A stretch of 64,000 bases of DNA, taken from contig NC_063166.1 in NCBI RefSeq assembly GCF_023159225.1, forward strand, positions 50,331,649 to 50,395,648, given 5' to 3'. Below, piece by piece: positions 1-12,781 of the stretch. The number at the start of each line of letters is the position of its first letter. Positions within the stretch are counted from its first letter, which is position 1. Position numbers and translations under genes: made by a program. The DNA is from Perognathus longimembris pacificus. Its lineage: Eukaryota > Chordata > Mammalia > Rodentia > Heteromyidae. Below the pieces are notes generated by a model, which searched no databases, was not told the DNA's origin, and saw nothing but the letters and a program-made list of their open reading frames with translations.

Positions 1-990
1 GACAGATGTTCTTCCTGTTGAGAGATTTGGTTCAAGATAATTCTCCCCAGAGGATGATATGAGACCCAAAGGGATCAAAACAATCGTTTTGATAGGCAAT
101 TTGGCAGAGTTGAATGGGACGATGTAAACTGAATTTGACTCCACAGTGAGGCCTCCTAGGCCTGTCCCTGAAACACAGACACTTCTACCTTCTTGGCTCC
201 CTATACTATTCCAGGTAGAGTAGCTGGATGTCCCTGACCCACCATGCTTCAGAAAAATGAAAGGAGAGCCCCTTGCCCTGGGTGTCCCACAGATCAGTAA
301 CCAAAGGTCTTGCATGGTTTGCTCACTTATAATTATGACAGACTGACAGCCCAGGAACCAGGAGCCTGACATTATTTACTCACATTTGAGGGTAGGAGCC
401 TAAAAGGGAAGACTATGGGGTCTGGGGATTGTCGTTGTCTTATTTTTGCTGTTAAGGACAAGTTATTGCATCTGTGGGCAGCACAGACCCAGAAACCAGC
501 AGGTCCTCGCCAATCACATTCACTCCTTCTGTGGAGGAAGAGTAAGGAACAGAAGTTTCCATTCCAGTACTGGTTCATCCTAGAAAGTGGAGATAAGATG
601 TGAGGAGGGAACTAAGTGTTTATTTTACATAGACTTTTTAAAAGATGAGAGTCATTGAAGAGATTATTTTTCTTACTGGGCATAATAGTATTCTTCATTA
701 TTAAAGGTATATAGGGAAGAAATTTGAGCAAGAACCTTATCCTAGCTTCCAGCTTAACAATCACCAACAAACAATGACTTGGTTTTGGTGGGGTTTTTTT
801 TCAGGGAGAGGGTAAATGAGGCAAATAACCTCATATTATTGCAGGTCGCTATGTTGATAGTAAGTAGATTTATGGTTTACCCTCTCCACAGTTAGCAAAC
901 TGACTTCATTACACATTTCTCCCCTTCTACATCTAGCCTGGAAGTGCTGTTCTCCACATAGCTTCCAGCACAGATCAAAACCACATTGGT
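1..990. other. Intergenic, no recognised feature
   Basis: Short ORFs on both strands have no family resemblance. I see no clear repeat or RNA gene. Confidence 0.5.
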
Positions 991-1088
991 GGGTTGGAAA
1001 GTAGTTAGCTCAGTGGTAGAGTGCTTCCTTAACATGTGCAAGGCCCTAAGTCTGTTCTGAGCACTGGAAAAGAAAAAGAAAAAGAAAA
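991..1088 (+). repeat. ID-type SINE monomer
   Basis: A tRNA-derived head with a B-box-like region reading TAGCTCAGTGGTAGAGTGC, ending in an A-rich GAAAAA tail. About 80 bp of body is recognisable. Confidence 0.8.
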
Positions 1089-1747
1089 ACCCAGGTTGCT
1101 GATTGCTGATTTCTGTTGGCTTAGTTCCTTCATAAAGAAAAATGGTAACACAGGAGTCTGGGGCTTATACTTTCTGGTGTTTTGAATAAAGTATTTGCAT
1201 GCTTAATTCCTTTTAGATCTAGCCAATTGTCTTTCTAGGTACAATTTTTATCTTGGTATACATCTCCCAAAGGCAATAAAAATCTCAGTGTTCTCAATCC
1301 ACAGAGTACAAGAAATTAGTATTATCTGAGCAGCTTACTTCCCTTTTCAAGCGTGCTCTGGGCATAGTCATACACATGGCTTAAACTCTCAGGTTGTGGT
1401 CCTGAGTGAGTGATGACATGCCAACCTCCACTAGAAGTGTAGCTTCAGTCAAGCTCAGGACAAGAACACCTAACATCAACTAAGACAAACTACTAACTGG
1501 CTCACCTCTGCTGCCATAACAACATCATTCACCTAATTCTTCTCCTCCTCTCTCATATTCCCTCGTTCTGGTTACCTTTACTGAAGTGTCAGTTTAGCTA
1601 TGGATGCTACAAGGAGCTGTGGTGACTTAAAAAGGATTTAATTTCAGAAGGCCTGGTTCTGTACTTACTAGGCATGTCACCTTAGCAAAACCATCCTTAA
1701 TCTCAGATTCATGTCCTACAAGAGGAGTATTAACAATTTGTCCTACC

Positions 1748-1975
1748 AGTTGGGCATCAGTGACTCACATCTGTAATTCTAATCACTCAGGAGGCTGAGA
1801 TCTGAGGGCTAGAGTCCAAAACCAGCCTGAGCACAATGTCTACAAGATTCCATCTCATTAGCCCAAAAAAGGCTGGACTGAAGTGGTAGAATACCAACCA
1901 TGAGTAAAAAATCTAAGTGAAAGCACAAGGCCCTGAGTTCAAGTCCCATTACTGGCACAAAAAAAAAAAAAAAGA
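1748..1975 (+). repeat. Composite 7SL-ID SINE
   Basis: The head reads CTCACATCTGTAATTCTAATC followed by CAGGAGGCTGAGATCTGAG (7SL/B1-like). The tail half has AAGTGGTAGAATACC and CCCTGAGTTCAAGTCCC, then poly(A). Purine-rich (GGAA) sequence extends the tail to about 2030. Confidence 0.85.
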
Positions 1976-2579
1976 AAAGGGAAGGAGAGAGGAGGGAAGG
2001 GAAGGAAAAGAAAGGGAAGGGAGAGGTAGGTAGATATAGAAGGTTCATAGAGAAATACAAAACACAGGCAAAATGTGAAAAACAACTGCAATCTCAGAAG
2101 TAGAGGAGACAAAAAATGTGGCAGATGCAAAACTTACAGGAGTAATTTAAAACTTTTCAAACATGTTGTGTAGCATCATTCTTAGATTTAAAAAGGCAGA
2201 AAAACACACAAAGAAAACCACATTTAGGCCTGATATAGTGCTGTTAAATAAAGCAAACAAAGTGGGTCGGGGGGTGGGGGGAATCATTAGGAATACACTT
2301 AAGTGAGGCAGTTAGTAAATTCTACTTACTAGACATATGCTGACAATTTCAGAATACACATCATGTCCTAGCCAATGCTAAAAATCAGAAAAAGTAAATA
2401 TAAATATAAATGTGGCTCTTTTGAAGGCTGAGATAAGAAGATTGCTTCAGTCCAGCCTGAACAACCTAGAAAAATTCCATCACAAAAATGATCAGGGAAA
2501 AATGTAAGCCTGCAGTCCTAAATTAATTTAATTAAATTCAAGGAATTAACCAGAAATTTTTTCATGAGGGAGAAGCAAT

Positions 2580-2812
2580 ATCAGGGTTTGAACTCAGGGC
2601 TTGTCCCTTGCTAGGCAAATGCTCTACAACTTTAGCCATACTCTGAGCTGGTTTTACAGATAAGGTTTTGCTGGGTTGTTTTCTTTTCTTATCTATTTTT
2701 CTGTCTGTCTGTCTACTTAATTGATTATGCCCAGGCCAGCCTCAGACTAAGATCCTCTTACCTATGCCTTCTGTGTGGCTAGGGTTACAAGAAAAAACCA
2801 CTACAGTTGACT
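2580..2812 (-). repeat. Degenerate composite SINE
   Basis: Reverse-strand landmarks TTTGAACTCAGGGCTT, CTCTACAACTTTAGCCA, CCCAGGCCAGCCTCAGAC and GTGGCTAGGGTTACA correspond to the ID part and the 7SL-like part. A CTGT-rich expansion lies between them. Confidence 0.65.
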
Positions 2813-2869
2813 AATTTGTTGACAGAGGGTCTCTCTAACCTTATGATTTTCTTCCAATCTCTGCTTCTC

Positions 2870-4235
2870 AAGAAACTGCCCTGAATTTTTGAACAATTAA
2901 ACTGGAGATTGATTGTTTTCTGCTCACAGAAAAATTAAACCATAAATCAATACAAAAAATGATAACTAACAAAATCTACTGCCACAACTAAGCAATGGAC
3001 TCTAAATTCTTTATAAGCCAAAAGAAAAATTACAATAGAAATTGAAAATTATATGAAACTGAATAGCAATTTAAAAATTAAGACTTGTCAAAAACTGTAA
3101 AATTCAACTAAACCATAATTACAGAGGAAAATTCTGGTCTCAAGTGAATATTTAAGAAAAGAAAAGTAAAATGAATAAGTACCCTCAGAAGTTAGAAAAA
3201 AAAACAGTAAAAAGGACATTATAAACAATTTTTTAAAAGCACCATGAGCCAAAGTTGTGTAAGGGATTAAAGAAAATATTAAGTAAAACAAAATTCCCTC
3301 CAGCAAAGTGCAGACTCAGAGGGCTTTACTGGTAAAATCAAGAAACACTAAAAAGAAAGCAACAGTCCTACACAAGCTCTCCCAACCTAGGGTGGGGGCG
3401 GGGTGGGGGGGGCGGACATTTTCTAAATTATTGTATGAGGCTAGAATAATGTTAACATTGACATTTGAAAAGGCCATTACAATAATGGAAATTTACCAAT
3501 GACAGGCCAGTGTCACTTACAAATACAGATAAGAAAAAAAAAATTTAACAAAATACTTGGAAACTAAGTTGTTAAACATGAAGAGCATAATGTAGCATAA
3601 CCAGTTTATTTCAGAAATGCAATGTTCACTAACATTCAGAAATGGCTAAAAACTCATCCCATGATTAGAATAAAGTCATAGGGACACATACAATCATATA
3701 ATATATCATATGACTAAATACAAGATGCAGAGAAAGGACATGAACAAAAGGTCAGACCATCACAACAGGAGATAAAGCCTGATAGCAAAGTAAAACTATC
3801 AGGGAATTTCTTCAACATAGCAAAAACATCTGCTTATAGGAAAATCAAGAACAAACATGACTCATGGGGAGACCGTGAAAGCTCTCTGCTACAGAAAGGA
3901 CTGAGATACCCAAAGTAACACTAGGAAATATACAGAATAAAAAATGAAAGGAATAAGTCACTGTTTTACAGAACATCTGAAAGTATGTCTATAAAATATC
4001 TGAAAAGTCTACTTATAAACTGTTTACATTTAGTAAGCAAAGTTTAGTGAGGTCAATTAGGTACAAGGTCAAAATACATAAATAGCATTTAGAAGATGAG
4101 AATTTTTAAACAGAGAGTACTAGTACTACAGAAATGAATGTAGTAACATTATATTGTTTGAAAAGTAACATAACAAAAGAGAAAACTACCAAATGACTGG
4201 GGGAGCATTAAATTACAACATACCTTTTGGAGTGA
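2870..4235 (+). mobile_element. Ancient L1 ORF2 remnant, heavily decayed
   Basis: The order of recognisable blocks follows L1 ORF2 on the plus strand: CCATAAATCAATACAAAA, ACTCTAAATTCTTTATAAG, then CAGAAATGCAATGTTC followed by ATTAGAATAAAG, GATGCAGAGAAAGGACATGA and CTGAAAGCTCTC-like words. All frames are broken and no open reading frame survives. The bounds are approximate. Confidence 0.55.
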
Positions 4236-4479
4236 CATGTTTCTGTAAATGAAATATATCATGTCTTCTGAGGCCTTAAATTTTCCTAATGAGAAGAGAA
4301 AAAAAAATGTCTGCTTTGGCTCTATTTTCCTTAAAAATGTTATTTTTTCCCCTTTTTCTTTCCTAATAAATGAGGCCTTCCATAATTGTACCGACATCTT
4401 TCTGGGCTTTGGCGAAAATTCAAATGGAGTACGTGTTCAGAATCTATCTACAATGCATGGGGATCACCACATTTCAGAT

Positions 4480-4676
4480 ATCAGAGAACTTTCAGATTTT
4501 GGTTTTTAATTTTTACATAGACTTCACGGGCTTGGCATCTGAAACCCAAAATTCTGAATTCCCAAATGCTCTAAAACCCAAGTGTTGTTAAGGATCATGT
4601 CAGCATTGAAACACATTTCAGGTTTCAAGGTATTTCACATTTGGGATTTTCAGGATAGGAATGCTCAGCCTGTGCT
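4480..4676. mobile_element. TcMar-Tigger (MER2-like) DNA transposon remnant
   Basis: Words such as TTTCAGATTTTGG, CATCTGAAACCCAAAATTC, CCCAAATGCTCTAAAACCC, GGATCATGTCAGC and GGAATGCTCAGCCTGTG resemble the non-autonomous MER2-type consensus as I remember it. The family name is tentative. It is non-coding. Confidence 0.4.
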
Positions 4677-4727
4677 TTTTTGGTTATTTAAGCTGAAAGG
4701 GACTGTTGAAGGGCAATGCCAGCGACT

Positions 4728-5045
4728 GTGGGTATAGCTCAGTGATAGAGCACTTACCCAGCATGTGCAAGGCTCCAGGTTCAATTCTTTTTTTTTTTTT
4801 AATTTTTTTTTTTTTGGCCAGTCCTGGGCCTTGGACTCAGGGCCTGAGCACTGTCCCTGGCTTCTTCCCGCTCAAGGCTAGCACTCTGCCACTTGAGCCA
4901 CAGCGCCGCTTCTGGCCGTTTTCTGTATATGTGGTGCTGGGGAATCGAACCCAGGGCCTCATGTATCCAAGGCAGGCACTCTTGCCACTAGGCCATATCC
5001 CCAGCCCCCAGGTTCAATTCTTAGCACTTCAAGGAAAAGAAATAA
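4728..5045 (+). repeat. ID-type SINE split by a later SINE
   Basis: The left part reads GTGGGTATAGCTCAGTGATA and ends near 4789. The right part resumes at 5023 with AGCACTTCAAGGAAAAGAAA. The two parts are separated by the minus-strand SINE at 4790-5007. Confidence 0.85.
4775..5022 (-). repeat. Dimeric ID SINE with perfect 15-bp target duplications
   Basis: The 15-bp duplication CCAGGTTCAATTCTT occurs at 4775-4789 and 5008-5022. Between them is a T-rich tail complement and the minus-strand SINE body, with landmarks GGCCAGTCCTGGGCCTTGG, CTCAAGGCTAGCACTCTGCC and GCCACTAGGCCATATCCCCA. It is a young insertion inside the older ID. Confidence 0.95.
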
Positions 5046-5390
5046 AGAGAGGTACTGGAGATGGTATCTCCAGGACTTCTGGATCTATTATACAAATATT
5101 GGTATATATGCTTTGGGCTAAAAAGTGGTATGTGGAGTGGGGTGGGGAGGAAAAGTTGCCTGATGATTGGGATAGAGCTGGTCTGATCTCGACCATCAAC
5201 CTGAACTACTATCATTACATATTGCATATACTAAGCTTCTGCAGAAAAATGCCCACCTAGAGAATAAAATCATTTTCCTATTTGAAAACTACTGTTTTAT
5301 ATTTCTGGGAAATCTTTAAACACTACTAAATCTCATTCTTACTGTGATCTTTGCCTTCCCTTTATCTTCTTAATAAAATTAAGCTGGGTG

Positions 5391-5630
5391 CTAGATGCTG
5401 GGTGCTGGTGGCTCAGACCTATAATCCTACTCAGGTGTCTGAGATCCAAGGATCATGGTTGAGACCCACCTCCACCAGAACGGCCCATGATACTTTATCT
5501 CCAATTAGCCAGCAAAATGCCAGGCTGGAGGCATGGCTCCAGTGGTAGAGAACCAGTCATGAATGAAAAAAGCTGAGTAAGAACACAAGGTCCTGAGTTG
5601 AAGCCCCAGAATAGGTAAATAAATAAGTAA
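5391..5630 (+). repeat. Composite 7SL-ID SINE
   Basis: 7SL-like head (GGTGGCTCAGACCTATAATC), ID-like tail (GGCATGGCTCCAGTGGTAGAG, GTCCTGAGTTGAAGCCCC), then an AAATAAATAAG tail. Confidence 0.85.
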
Positions 5631-6086
5631 TAAGCTAGTCAGTTGAGTTTCTAGTTTAAACTATATTTTCCATTTTTTTGTTTTTCTTCCCCTGTGCTAA
5701 TTAGTACAATGCTATTGTTCTAGAAGCCTACTGGTACTTCAAATGAGCTAAAAAGTAGAAGAGCAGCGTGTTTACCCTTGGTTTTTCTGAGTACATTCCA
5801 GATATTTTTTCTTGAACAAAACTAAATAATTTGCTTTTAAAGTTCAAATTCTACAACTGAGTGCAACGTTATTACTACTTAAAATGGTTTTTTTCTTCTC
5901 TTCTGACATAGTTTCTCAATAAACATTGGTCTTCTAAATAATAGCCGGTCTCACAGAAGAAAATTGGACTAATAAAATTTATTTTCTACATTCTTCTCAC
6001 TATACTTCCTTTTTCTTGGCATCTTACTGTCTAAATCCTCTTTCATTTTCATTCTCTCTGTGTATGTGTGTGTGTGCGCGCATGCC

Positions 6087-6306
6087 TAGAACTTGAACTC
6101 AGTGTGGGCACTCTCTTTGAGTATTTTTCCACTCAAGGCTAGCACTCTTACCACTTCAGCCATAGCTCCATTTGTGGATTTTCTGTGATTAACTGGAGAT
6201 AAGATTTTCACAGATCTTTCTGTGTGGGCTGGCTTCAAACTGCAATCCTCAGATCTTAGCCTCCTAAGTAGTTAGGATTACAAGTGTGCACCATTGGCTC
6301 CAGGCT
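6087..6306 (-). repeat. Composite SINE with CA/TG microsatellite tail
   Basis: The minus-strand copy has ACTCAAGGCTAGCACTCTTAC, CTGGCTTCAAACTGCAATC and CAGATCTTAGCCTCCTAAGT. A (TG)n-rich run at 6058-6080 replaces the usual A-rich tail. Confidence 0.85.
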
Positions 6307-6385
6307 TTACTATGTTTTTTAAACTATACTTGTATTTCTTGAGTTCTTAATTTTTTTATCTGAAACCTTTGTTGGTTTGTTTGTG

Positions 6386-6602
6386 TATATGGTCATACTG
6401 GAGATTGAATTTTGGGTCTCAAACTCTCCCTCAGCTTTTTCACTCAAGGCTGGTGTTGTATCATTTGAATCACACCTCCATTTCTGTCTTTTTGCTGATT
6501 GGTTGTAAATAAGAGACTCTTGAAATTGTCTGATTGGGCTGGCTTTGAACCAAGATCTTCAGATCTCAGCCTCCTGAGTAGCTGAATTTTATACTGGCAT
6601 GC
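6386..6602 (-). repeat. Composite SINE
   Basis: Landmarks are ACTGGAGATTGAATTTTGGG, CACTCAAGGCTGGTG, GCTGGCTTTGAACCAAGATC and CTCAGCCTCCTGAGTAGCTG on the minus-strand copy. Confidence 0.8.
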
Positions 6603-7420
6603 AGAATCTAACATTTCATAATCCTACATTTTTAAATATCTTATTGTTGAATGAATCCATTTGTTACCTGTCAACTGGTTGCAGTCCTGTGCTTAGTCTA
6701 GTTAGAAATCTTAAGAAGAAAGGAGAATTTCTTCCAACAATGGCAGTCCTTTCCCCCCCTCCCCCCAACCCAATGCCCAAGTTTTTCAGGCTGGAGTGGT
6801 AGACCCAGAGTTTACAATTCCAGTCCCTGAGAGGTAAGGGACTATCGCTCCAGGCTTTAGAAGTCAGATGTTTATGACTGTAGGCACTCGGGCTGGAGGG
6901 TCTAACCTCACCATCAGTGGTCCAAGCCCTTGGCAGCTATTCTAATTACAATTCTTGGCTCCCAAGAGCCATAGGCAGTGGCAGCAAGCAGTAGCAGACA
7001 GCGCCTTCTAGTGTTACAAAACTCATCCGGGCCTCCAGTGCCGAGACCTTCAGCCCCACAAGTATTGAGTGTTATAGCTCTGGGACCTAGTTTCTGAGAT
7101 TGTTGTTCCTTAAGGCTTGGAAGCCACAGCCTGCAGTTTCTCCTCTTCAACTCTCACAGTCCTCCTTGTCTTTGTCACCTCTGTTCCCTGTCATTTCTGT
7201 CCAGCTACTCTGAAATGTTTCAGCAGTCCCTGTTGCTGCTGCAACTGCTGCTGCTACCTTCTTTGCTGCTTTACCTTCCTTGTTGCTGCTACTTTCCCTG
7301 CTGCTACTGTTCAATTGCACTGTTCTGCTACAGCTTTCCACTATCCTCCCTGATGCCAGCTCAGACATCTGTACTAATGATAAAGATTAAAAATAGGCTA
7401 GAGAAAATCACTTGACAGCC
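6603..7420. other. Intergenic; contains a CTG/TGC-rich stretch at about 7218-7335
   Basis: No gene is recognised. The 7218-7335 stretch has repeated TGC/TGCTGC and CTTTCC words. The ORFs here read Leu- or Cys-rich only because of that low complexity. Confidence 0.5.
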
Positions 7421-7775
7421 AAGCACCCATATCTCATGCCTACCATCCTAGCTACTCGGGAGGCTGAGATCTGAGGATTGAGGTTCAAAGCCAGCTTGAA
7501 CAGAAAAGTCTGACTTTGTAATTTCCAATTAACTAGCAGAAGGCCAGAAGTGGAGGTGTGATTCAAGAGGTAGAGCATTAGCCTTGAGTAAAAAAGCTAA
7601 GGCATAGTAACCTGGCTATGTGTTCAGGACCCAGGGACAGCACAGAAAGAAAGAAAGAGGAAGCAAGAGAAGGAAGGAAAGATAGAGAGAAAGCAAGAAA
7701 ATGAGAGAAAAAGAAAGAAAGAGAGAACAAAAAAGAATGAGAATGAGAAAGCAAGGAAGGAAGGAAACCACTCCA
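7421..7775 (+). repeat. Composite SINE with long GAAA-rich tail
   Basis: The body at 7421-7645 shows CTAGCTACTCGGGAGGCTGAG, GGTTCAAAGCCAGC and GAGGTAGAGCATTAGCCTTG. The tail at 7646-7775 is imperfect GAAA/GGAA purine repeat. Confidence 0.85.
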
Positions 7776-9412
7776 GAGAAGTCTTTTATTGGGCCTAATG
7801 GGAAGCATAGGAGGGTATCTCCCATTGAGAGCCAGACTGTTTCTATAGTTGAAAAGGATGGCATCCACACCAATCACAGCTGTCCGTCATATATGAAGGA
7901 CTTTGGTTTATACCATAGGCTTTTGCATGTGCTTCTAGGAGAAATGGGCGGGTGGAAATTGTGGTAGAAGTACCTAGAGTTCACTGAAGCTAATGATGGC
8001 AAAAAGCCTGGAACTAGCTGTTTGAAATAGTCATGGTGGGGACAGTGCCTCTGGGAGCTGGAGTTGTACTTTAGCAGCAAGCAGCTGTGGTTGTAGTGTA
8101 GCTTCCTCAATGTATCCATGAGTGTACAAGGAAGCTGGCACTTTCATGAATATAGTCTGGCTGGCTGATAGTTGTTCACTCAAGGTATCCACACACCAAA
8201 GAAAGATCTAACAGCTGTCAATCAGTCATGGAGTCAAATCACCCTGTAACCCAAATCTTAGCTTGCATAAAGGAAAAATAAACATTAAAAGGAGTACTTA
8301 TAATAAGGGTTGTTTTTTTTTAACATTAACGGTGATTTAATAATACTTAGCAGTGCTCTAACATTTGCTATCTGTGTTATTTTTTATTTTGTTTCTCCCA
8401 CTTAATGTGTTTGAATATTATTGGAAAACAAAGTTTCCAATATTTAAAATACTAATGACAAAGATTTTTTAAAAGAAACCTTCCTAAGTGACTTCTCTGG
8501 AAAACATTTTCAATACTTTGATGGATATATGCCAAGATCTTGTCTTTACATATATAAATAGCCCATTTTATAGAATTGTAAGCAATCATCAACAGATATA
8601 TGGCTAGGCCAAAGGAAGCTGTAGGAAATTCAACAGGAAAATCAGGAGCAATCAGCCAGCCATTATGTGGCATGGGGCCTTACTTGAATACGGGCACAGG
8701 GAGGAGGAAGATGCAAACACTGTCCCATGCACTCAAGGGGACCATCAACATCTTGTTTGGGTCTCAGACATGGCCCAGAGCTTGTCATTAGCCCCAACTG
8801 CTAAGAAGCATCAGACTGGCTCTTGAGAAGCTCAGGAACACACAAAGAGTCCTATCTACCTGCAAGTGTCCTTGTGTCCTAGGTCTTCTGCCCTCCATAT
8901 CCTCTGCACTCCACAGTCCTATGCAAGAACACAGGAGTCCTTCAAGAGTGTAGTTCTCACATGAAAGTTGCCTTGGCTGCAGGTGGAGACAGGGTGGACT
9001 ACTTTGGGGATGTAACATCCTAACCCAACATCAGGATAATTCTGGAGGTAAATCTAGAGTTTCAGAGCTGTACCTCATGAGCACCACAGCCCAGTGTGGC
9101 CCCTTCCCACTCCTGCTTCCTTCCTTTCTCTTCCCTGGGGACTAATCCCATTATTAGCCCCTAACAAACAACCCTACTAATCTTGATCTCCTGGGGTCTC
9201 CATTCACAATACCATCACATTAGACTACAGAAATGTAAGCATCAGCTTTTCTTCCATAGTTGACCACCAGGCTCCTCTCACTCATGCCCCTCTAGCATCC
9301 CAGCAAAGAAATTAATACTAACGGGTTTCATTTTGCCTTTTTTTGATTGCCACCTAAGTGGACTTCCATTTCACTTGCTTACTGGGCATTTGCCCTTACA
9401 TTTCTGACTTAT
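7776..9412. other. Intergenic, no recognised feature
   Basis: Non-repetitive on inspection. None of the small ORFs has recognisable family features, and no SINE is seen. Confidence 0.45.
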
Positions 9413-9866
9413 AGAAATCTTGTTTCACCGACTGATATATCACTGTTGTAATTATTTTCAACATGCCATGTTAAACCATAGCTTTTTTTGTTGTTGTTCC
9501 TCTTGTAGCCCCTTCTTGTGGTTGTCCCCGCGCTATTACTGTATCTCATCTGAGTACCCTGGATACTGTATATATTTGTACTAGAACTAGGGAAGGGAAA
9601 GGGAATATCAAAATCGAGAGACAAAGGATAAAAAAGAAAATGACCCCAAAAGCAATACTTACAAAACCATTTCATGTAAATCAACTGAACAATTCATGGA
9701 GGGAGAGGGTAAGGGGGAGAGGGAGGGAGGAAATTAGGGAGGAGGTAACAAATTGTACAAGAAATGTACCCACTGCCTTACATATGAAACTGTAACCCCT
9801 CTGGACATTACTCTGACAATAAATAAGTAATTATTCCAAAAAAAAAAAAAAGAAATCTTGTTTCAC
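9413..9866 (+). mobile_element. L1-type LINE 3' end with perfect 16-bp target duplications
   Basis: The duplication AGAAATCTTGTTTCAC is at 9413-9428 and 9851-9866. The 422-bp insert carries a G-rich polypurine tract (about 9699-9750), a run-up to AATAAATAAG and a poly(A) end, as in L1 3' UTRs. It is homologous along most of its length to 52205-52590. Confidence 0.8.
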
Positions 9867-10189
9867 ATGCAATTTTCTAAGACAATAATCATCTTACCTA
9901 GTTGGTAAGAACAGTATTTTTTTCATTTGCTGATTTATTTTATTGATTTTTATAATTGTAATATATTTTATGATTTCTTTTTGTCAAGAATTTTTACTAA
10001 CATATAATAAATGTACATATTATGGAGTACACTGGAGTAACCTAGTACACATATACAATATGTAATTTTTAAAAACACCAAGGTAATCAGTAGTCATTTC
10101 TTTCCACTGGGTCCTTTGAAATATTTTCTCCTAGTTTTGAAAGGGACTTTTATTTTTTACTTTTCATTTATTTATTTGTTTGAAGTTGC

Positions 10190-10570
10190 TTGGGATTTAA
10201 CTTTTTCTGTTATTATTTATTTTATTTTTTAATTGTTATTGTAAAGGTGATGCTATGGTTATATAAGTTAAAGAGATATTATGGTTATATAAATCAGGTA
10301 ATGAGTACATTTCTGTTTGGACAATGTTACCCCTTCCTTCTCTCTCTCCCAGTTTTTCCCTCTCATCCCTATCCACAAGTTGCATAGTACATTTTCAACT
10401 GAGTGTCTAGTGAGTACTACTGCTGCATTTTTTTCACCCTTTGTCCCTCCATTTCTGTGCTCTCCCTTATCCTCCCAAAGACAAACAAACAAGACAAAAT
10501 TAAAAGAAAAATTAAAAAATGCAACAAAGGGAAAACACTTCTTATTTCCATTTCCTGGAGTTCAGTTCAA
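10190..10570. repeat. Possible unclassified interspersed repeat
   Basis: This stretch has an A-rich right part (AAACAAACAAGACAAAATT) and a T/C-rich middle. A 13-bp word TATGGTTATATAA occurs twice near 10253 and 10279. It feels like part of a transposable element but I cannot name the family. Confidence 0.25.
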
Positions 10571-10744
10571 TAAATAGTATTTTATATGATGTGTTTATAC
10601 ATGCAAGGCAAGTATTATTCCACTAACGTACAACCTCATCCTTGGTAGAAATTTTTAAATAAGTATTAATGCTTTCCTCTACATTATGATTATGTATGTT
10701 TTATTTTCTAGTTCTATTTATAATATTTTCAAATAAGATAAAAC

Positions 10745-10981
10745 TTTTTTTGGTCAGTCATGGGGCTTGAACTCTGAGCCTGTGTGCTGTACCTGAGCTC
10801 TTCAGTTCAAGACTAACACTCTACCATTTGAGCAACAGAGCCACTTGCAGTTTTCTGATGGTTAATTGGAAATAAGAGTCTCACAGACTTTCCTGCCTTG
10901 GCTGGCTTTGAACCTCTATTCTCAGATCTCAGCCTCCTGAGTAGCTAGGATTACAGGTGTAAGCCACCGGCGTCTGGCTAG
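10745..10981 (-). repeat. Composite 7SL-ID SINE
   Basis: T-rich tail complement, then GGGGCTTGAACTCTGAGCC, AACACTCTACCATTTGAGC, TCTCAGCCTCCTGAGTAGCT and AGGATTACAGGTGTAAGCCA on the minus-strand copy. Confidence 0.9.
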
Positions 10982-11227
10982 GCTGAAACTTTTGGTTTAT
11001 ATCTAGTCAAGTGTCTCAGTCCTTTGTGACTTGTGTTTTGAATATCATAGAGAGAAAGTCCTCCCACTTTGTGGGATTACATGAATATTTTGAAGGAGAG
11101 CAAAGAGGTTTATACCTGTCCAAAAATATGACATTATCTACCTAAGTTGTAAATATCCTGTTAAAATCTTCTATGTTCTGTTAGTATTTTAGTATTATTC
11201 TGTTAGTATTTAATTCCTATTTTGCAA

Positions 11228-11697
<470 letters not shown>

Positions 11698-11931
11698 AGC
11701 CATTATGGAATCCAGAAAGTTCTATTCTCTCCCACAAACAGACTGTGAAGTTATAATCACCTGTGAAGGCCAGAAAGAGGTCCTTGTACAATATTTTCCA
11801 GTACTATCTGGCTCTTTTGGCTTTTAAAACTGTCTTTAGAGTGGCCAGGAAGAAAACTAATTTGTGAGGCCCAAAGAAAAAAGAAATGAAGAGGAAAGAC
11901 TTGTTGAAAAGTTACTAAGAACGTCAGAAGT

Positions 11932-12229
11932 AGGCACTGGTGGCTCACCCCTGTAATCCTAGCTACCTTGGAGGCTGAGATATGAGGATCAAGGTTCAAA
12001 GCCAGCCAAGTCAGGAAAGTCCATGAGGCTTTTATGTTCAATTAACCACCGAAATGCTGGAAGTAGAGGTGTGACTCAAGTGGTAGAAAAACAGCCTTAA
12101 GTAAACATGCTAAGAGCTCCTGGCCTTGAGTTCAAGCAACCCAGACCAGCGTGCATGCGTACGCAAGCACACACACATACACACACACCACACATACATA
12201 CACACATGCACACACACACACACACACAA
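11932..12229 (+). repeat. Composite SINE with (CA)n tail
   Basis: The body at 11932-12155 shows CTGGTGGCTCACCCCTGTAATC, GGTTCAAAGCCAGCC and CTCAAGTGGTAGAAAAACAG. It is followed by an ACAC/CATA microsatellite at about 12168-12229. Confidence 0.88.
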
Positions 12230-12341
12230 TTGTCAGGAGAGCAACAACCAAGCATTAAACACGAAGTTTCTTCTAACCTAGGACCCTTGGGAATGGCATA
12301 AGTTTCATGCCCATGTAGTCTGGAACATGGAGTAAATGTTA

Positions 12342-12660
12342 TATTATGGATCTGGAATATTCCCCAAAGGGCCATGTGTTGAAGGCATGATCCCCAGTGT
12401 GTGCTAGAAGATGAGTGCTAATGTGCCTAATGAGAGGTCTTGGGTCATTTTAGCAAATCCTCAAGGGAAACTGTTGGACCCTGGTTTCTTTGCTCCTTGG
12501 CTAGTGATGTAAACAGCTTTGCCCCTCCCAGGCTCCTGCTGTGATGTGCTTGTCTTACAACAGACCCAAAACAGTGTGGCCAGCCATTCCGGGACAGGAA
12601 TTTCCGAACTCTTTCTCACTATAGTTTGTTGTAATGACAGAAAGCTGACTAACACAACAA
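12342..12660 (+). mobile_element. MaLR-like LTR remnant
   Basis: Ordered words GGAATATTCCCCAAAGG, GCCATGTGTTGAAGGC, GAGGTCTTGGGTCATTTTAG, GCTGTGATGTGCTTG and GACAGAAAGCTGACTAACACA resemble MaLR-class solo LTRs of rodents. It is non-coding and decayed. The subfamily was not determined. Confidence 0.5.
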
Positions 12661-12781
12661 GCATCTCCATCACTGTTTATAAATCAGTCAGTGCTCCATG
12701 AATACTTCACTTAGTGAGTTGCCAAAAGAATATAACTGGATTCATTTTTATTTAATAAGGTTAATCTGTTAGGACACAAAA

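Noticed and set aside
4706..5260. 184-codon frame
   Set aside because: It reads through two nested SINEs in antisense; the apparent protein is a SINE translation.
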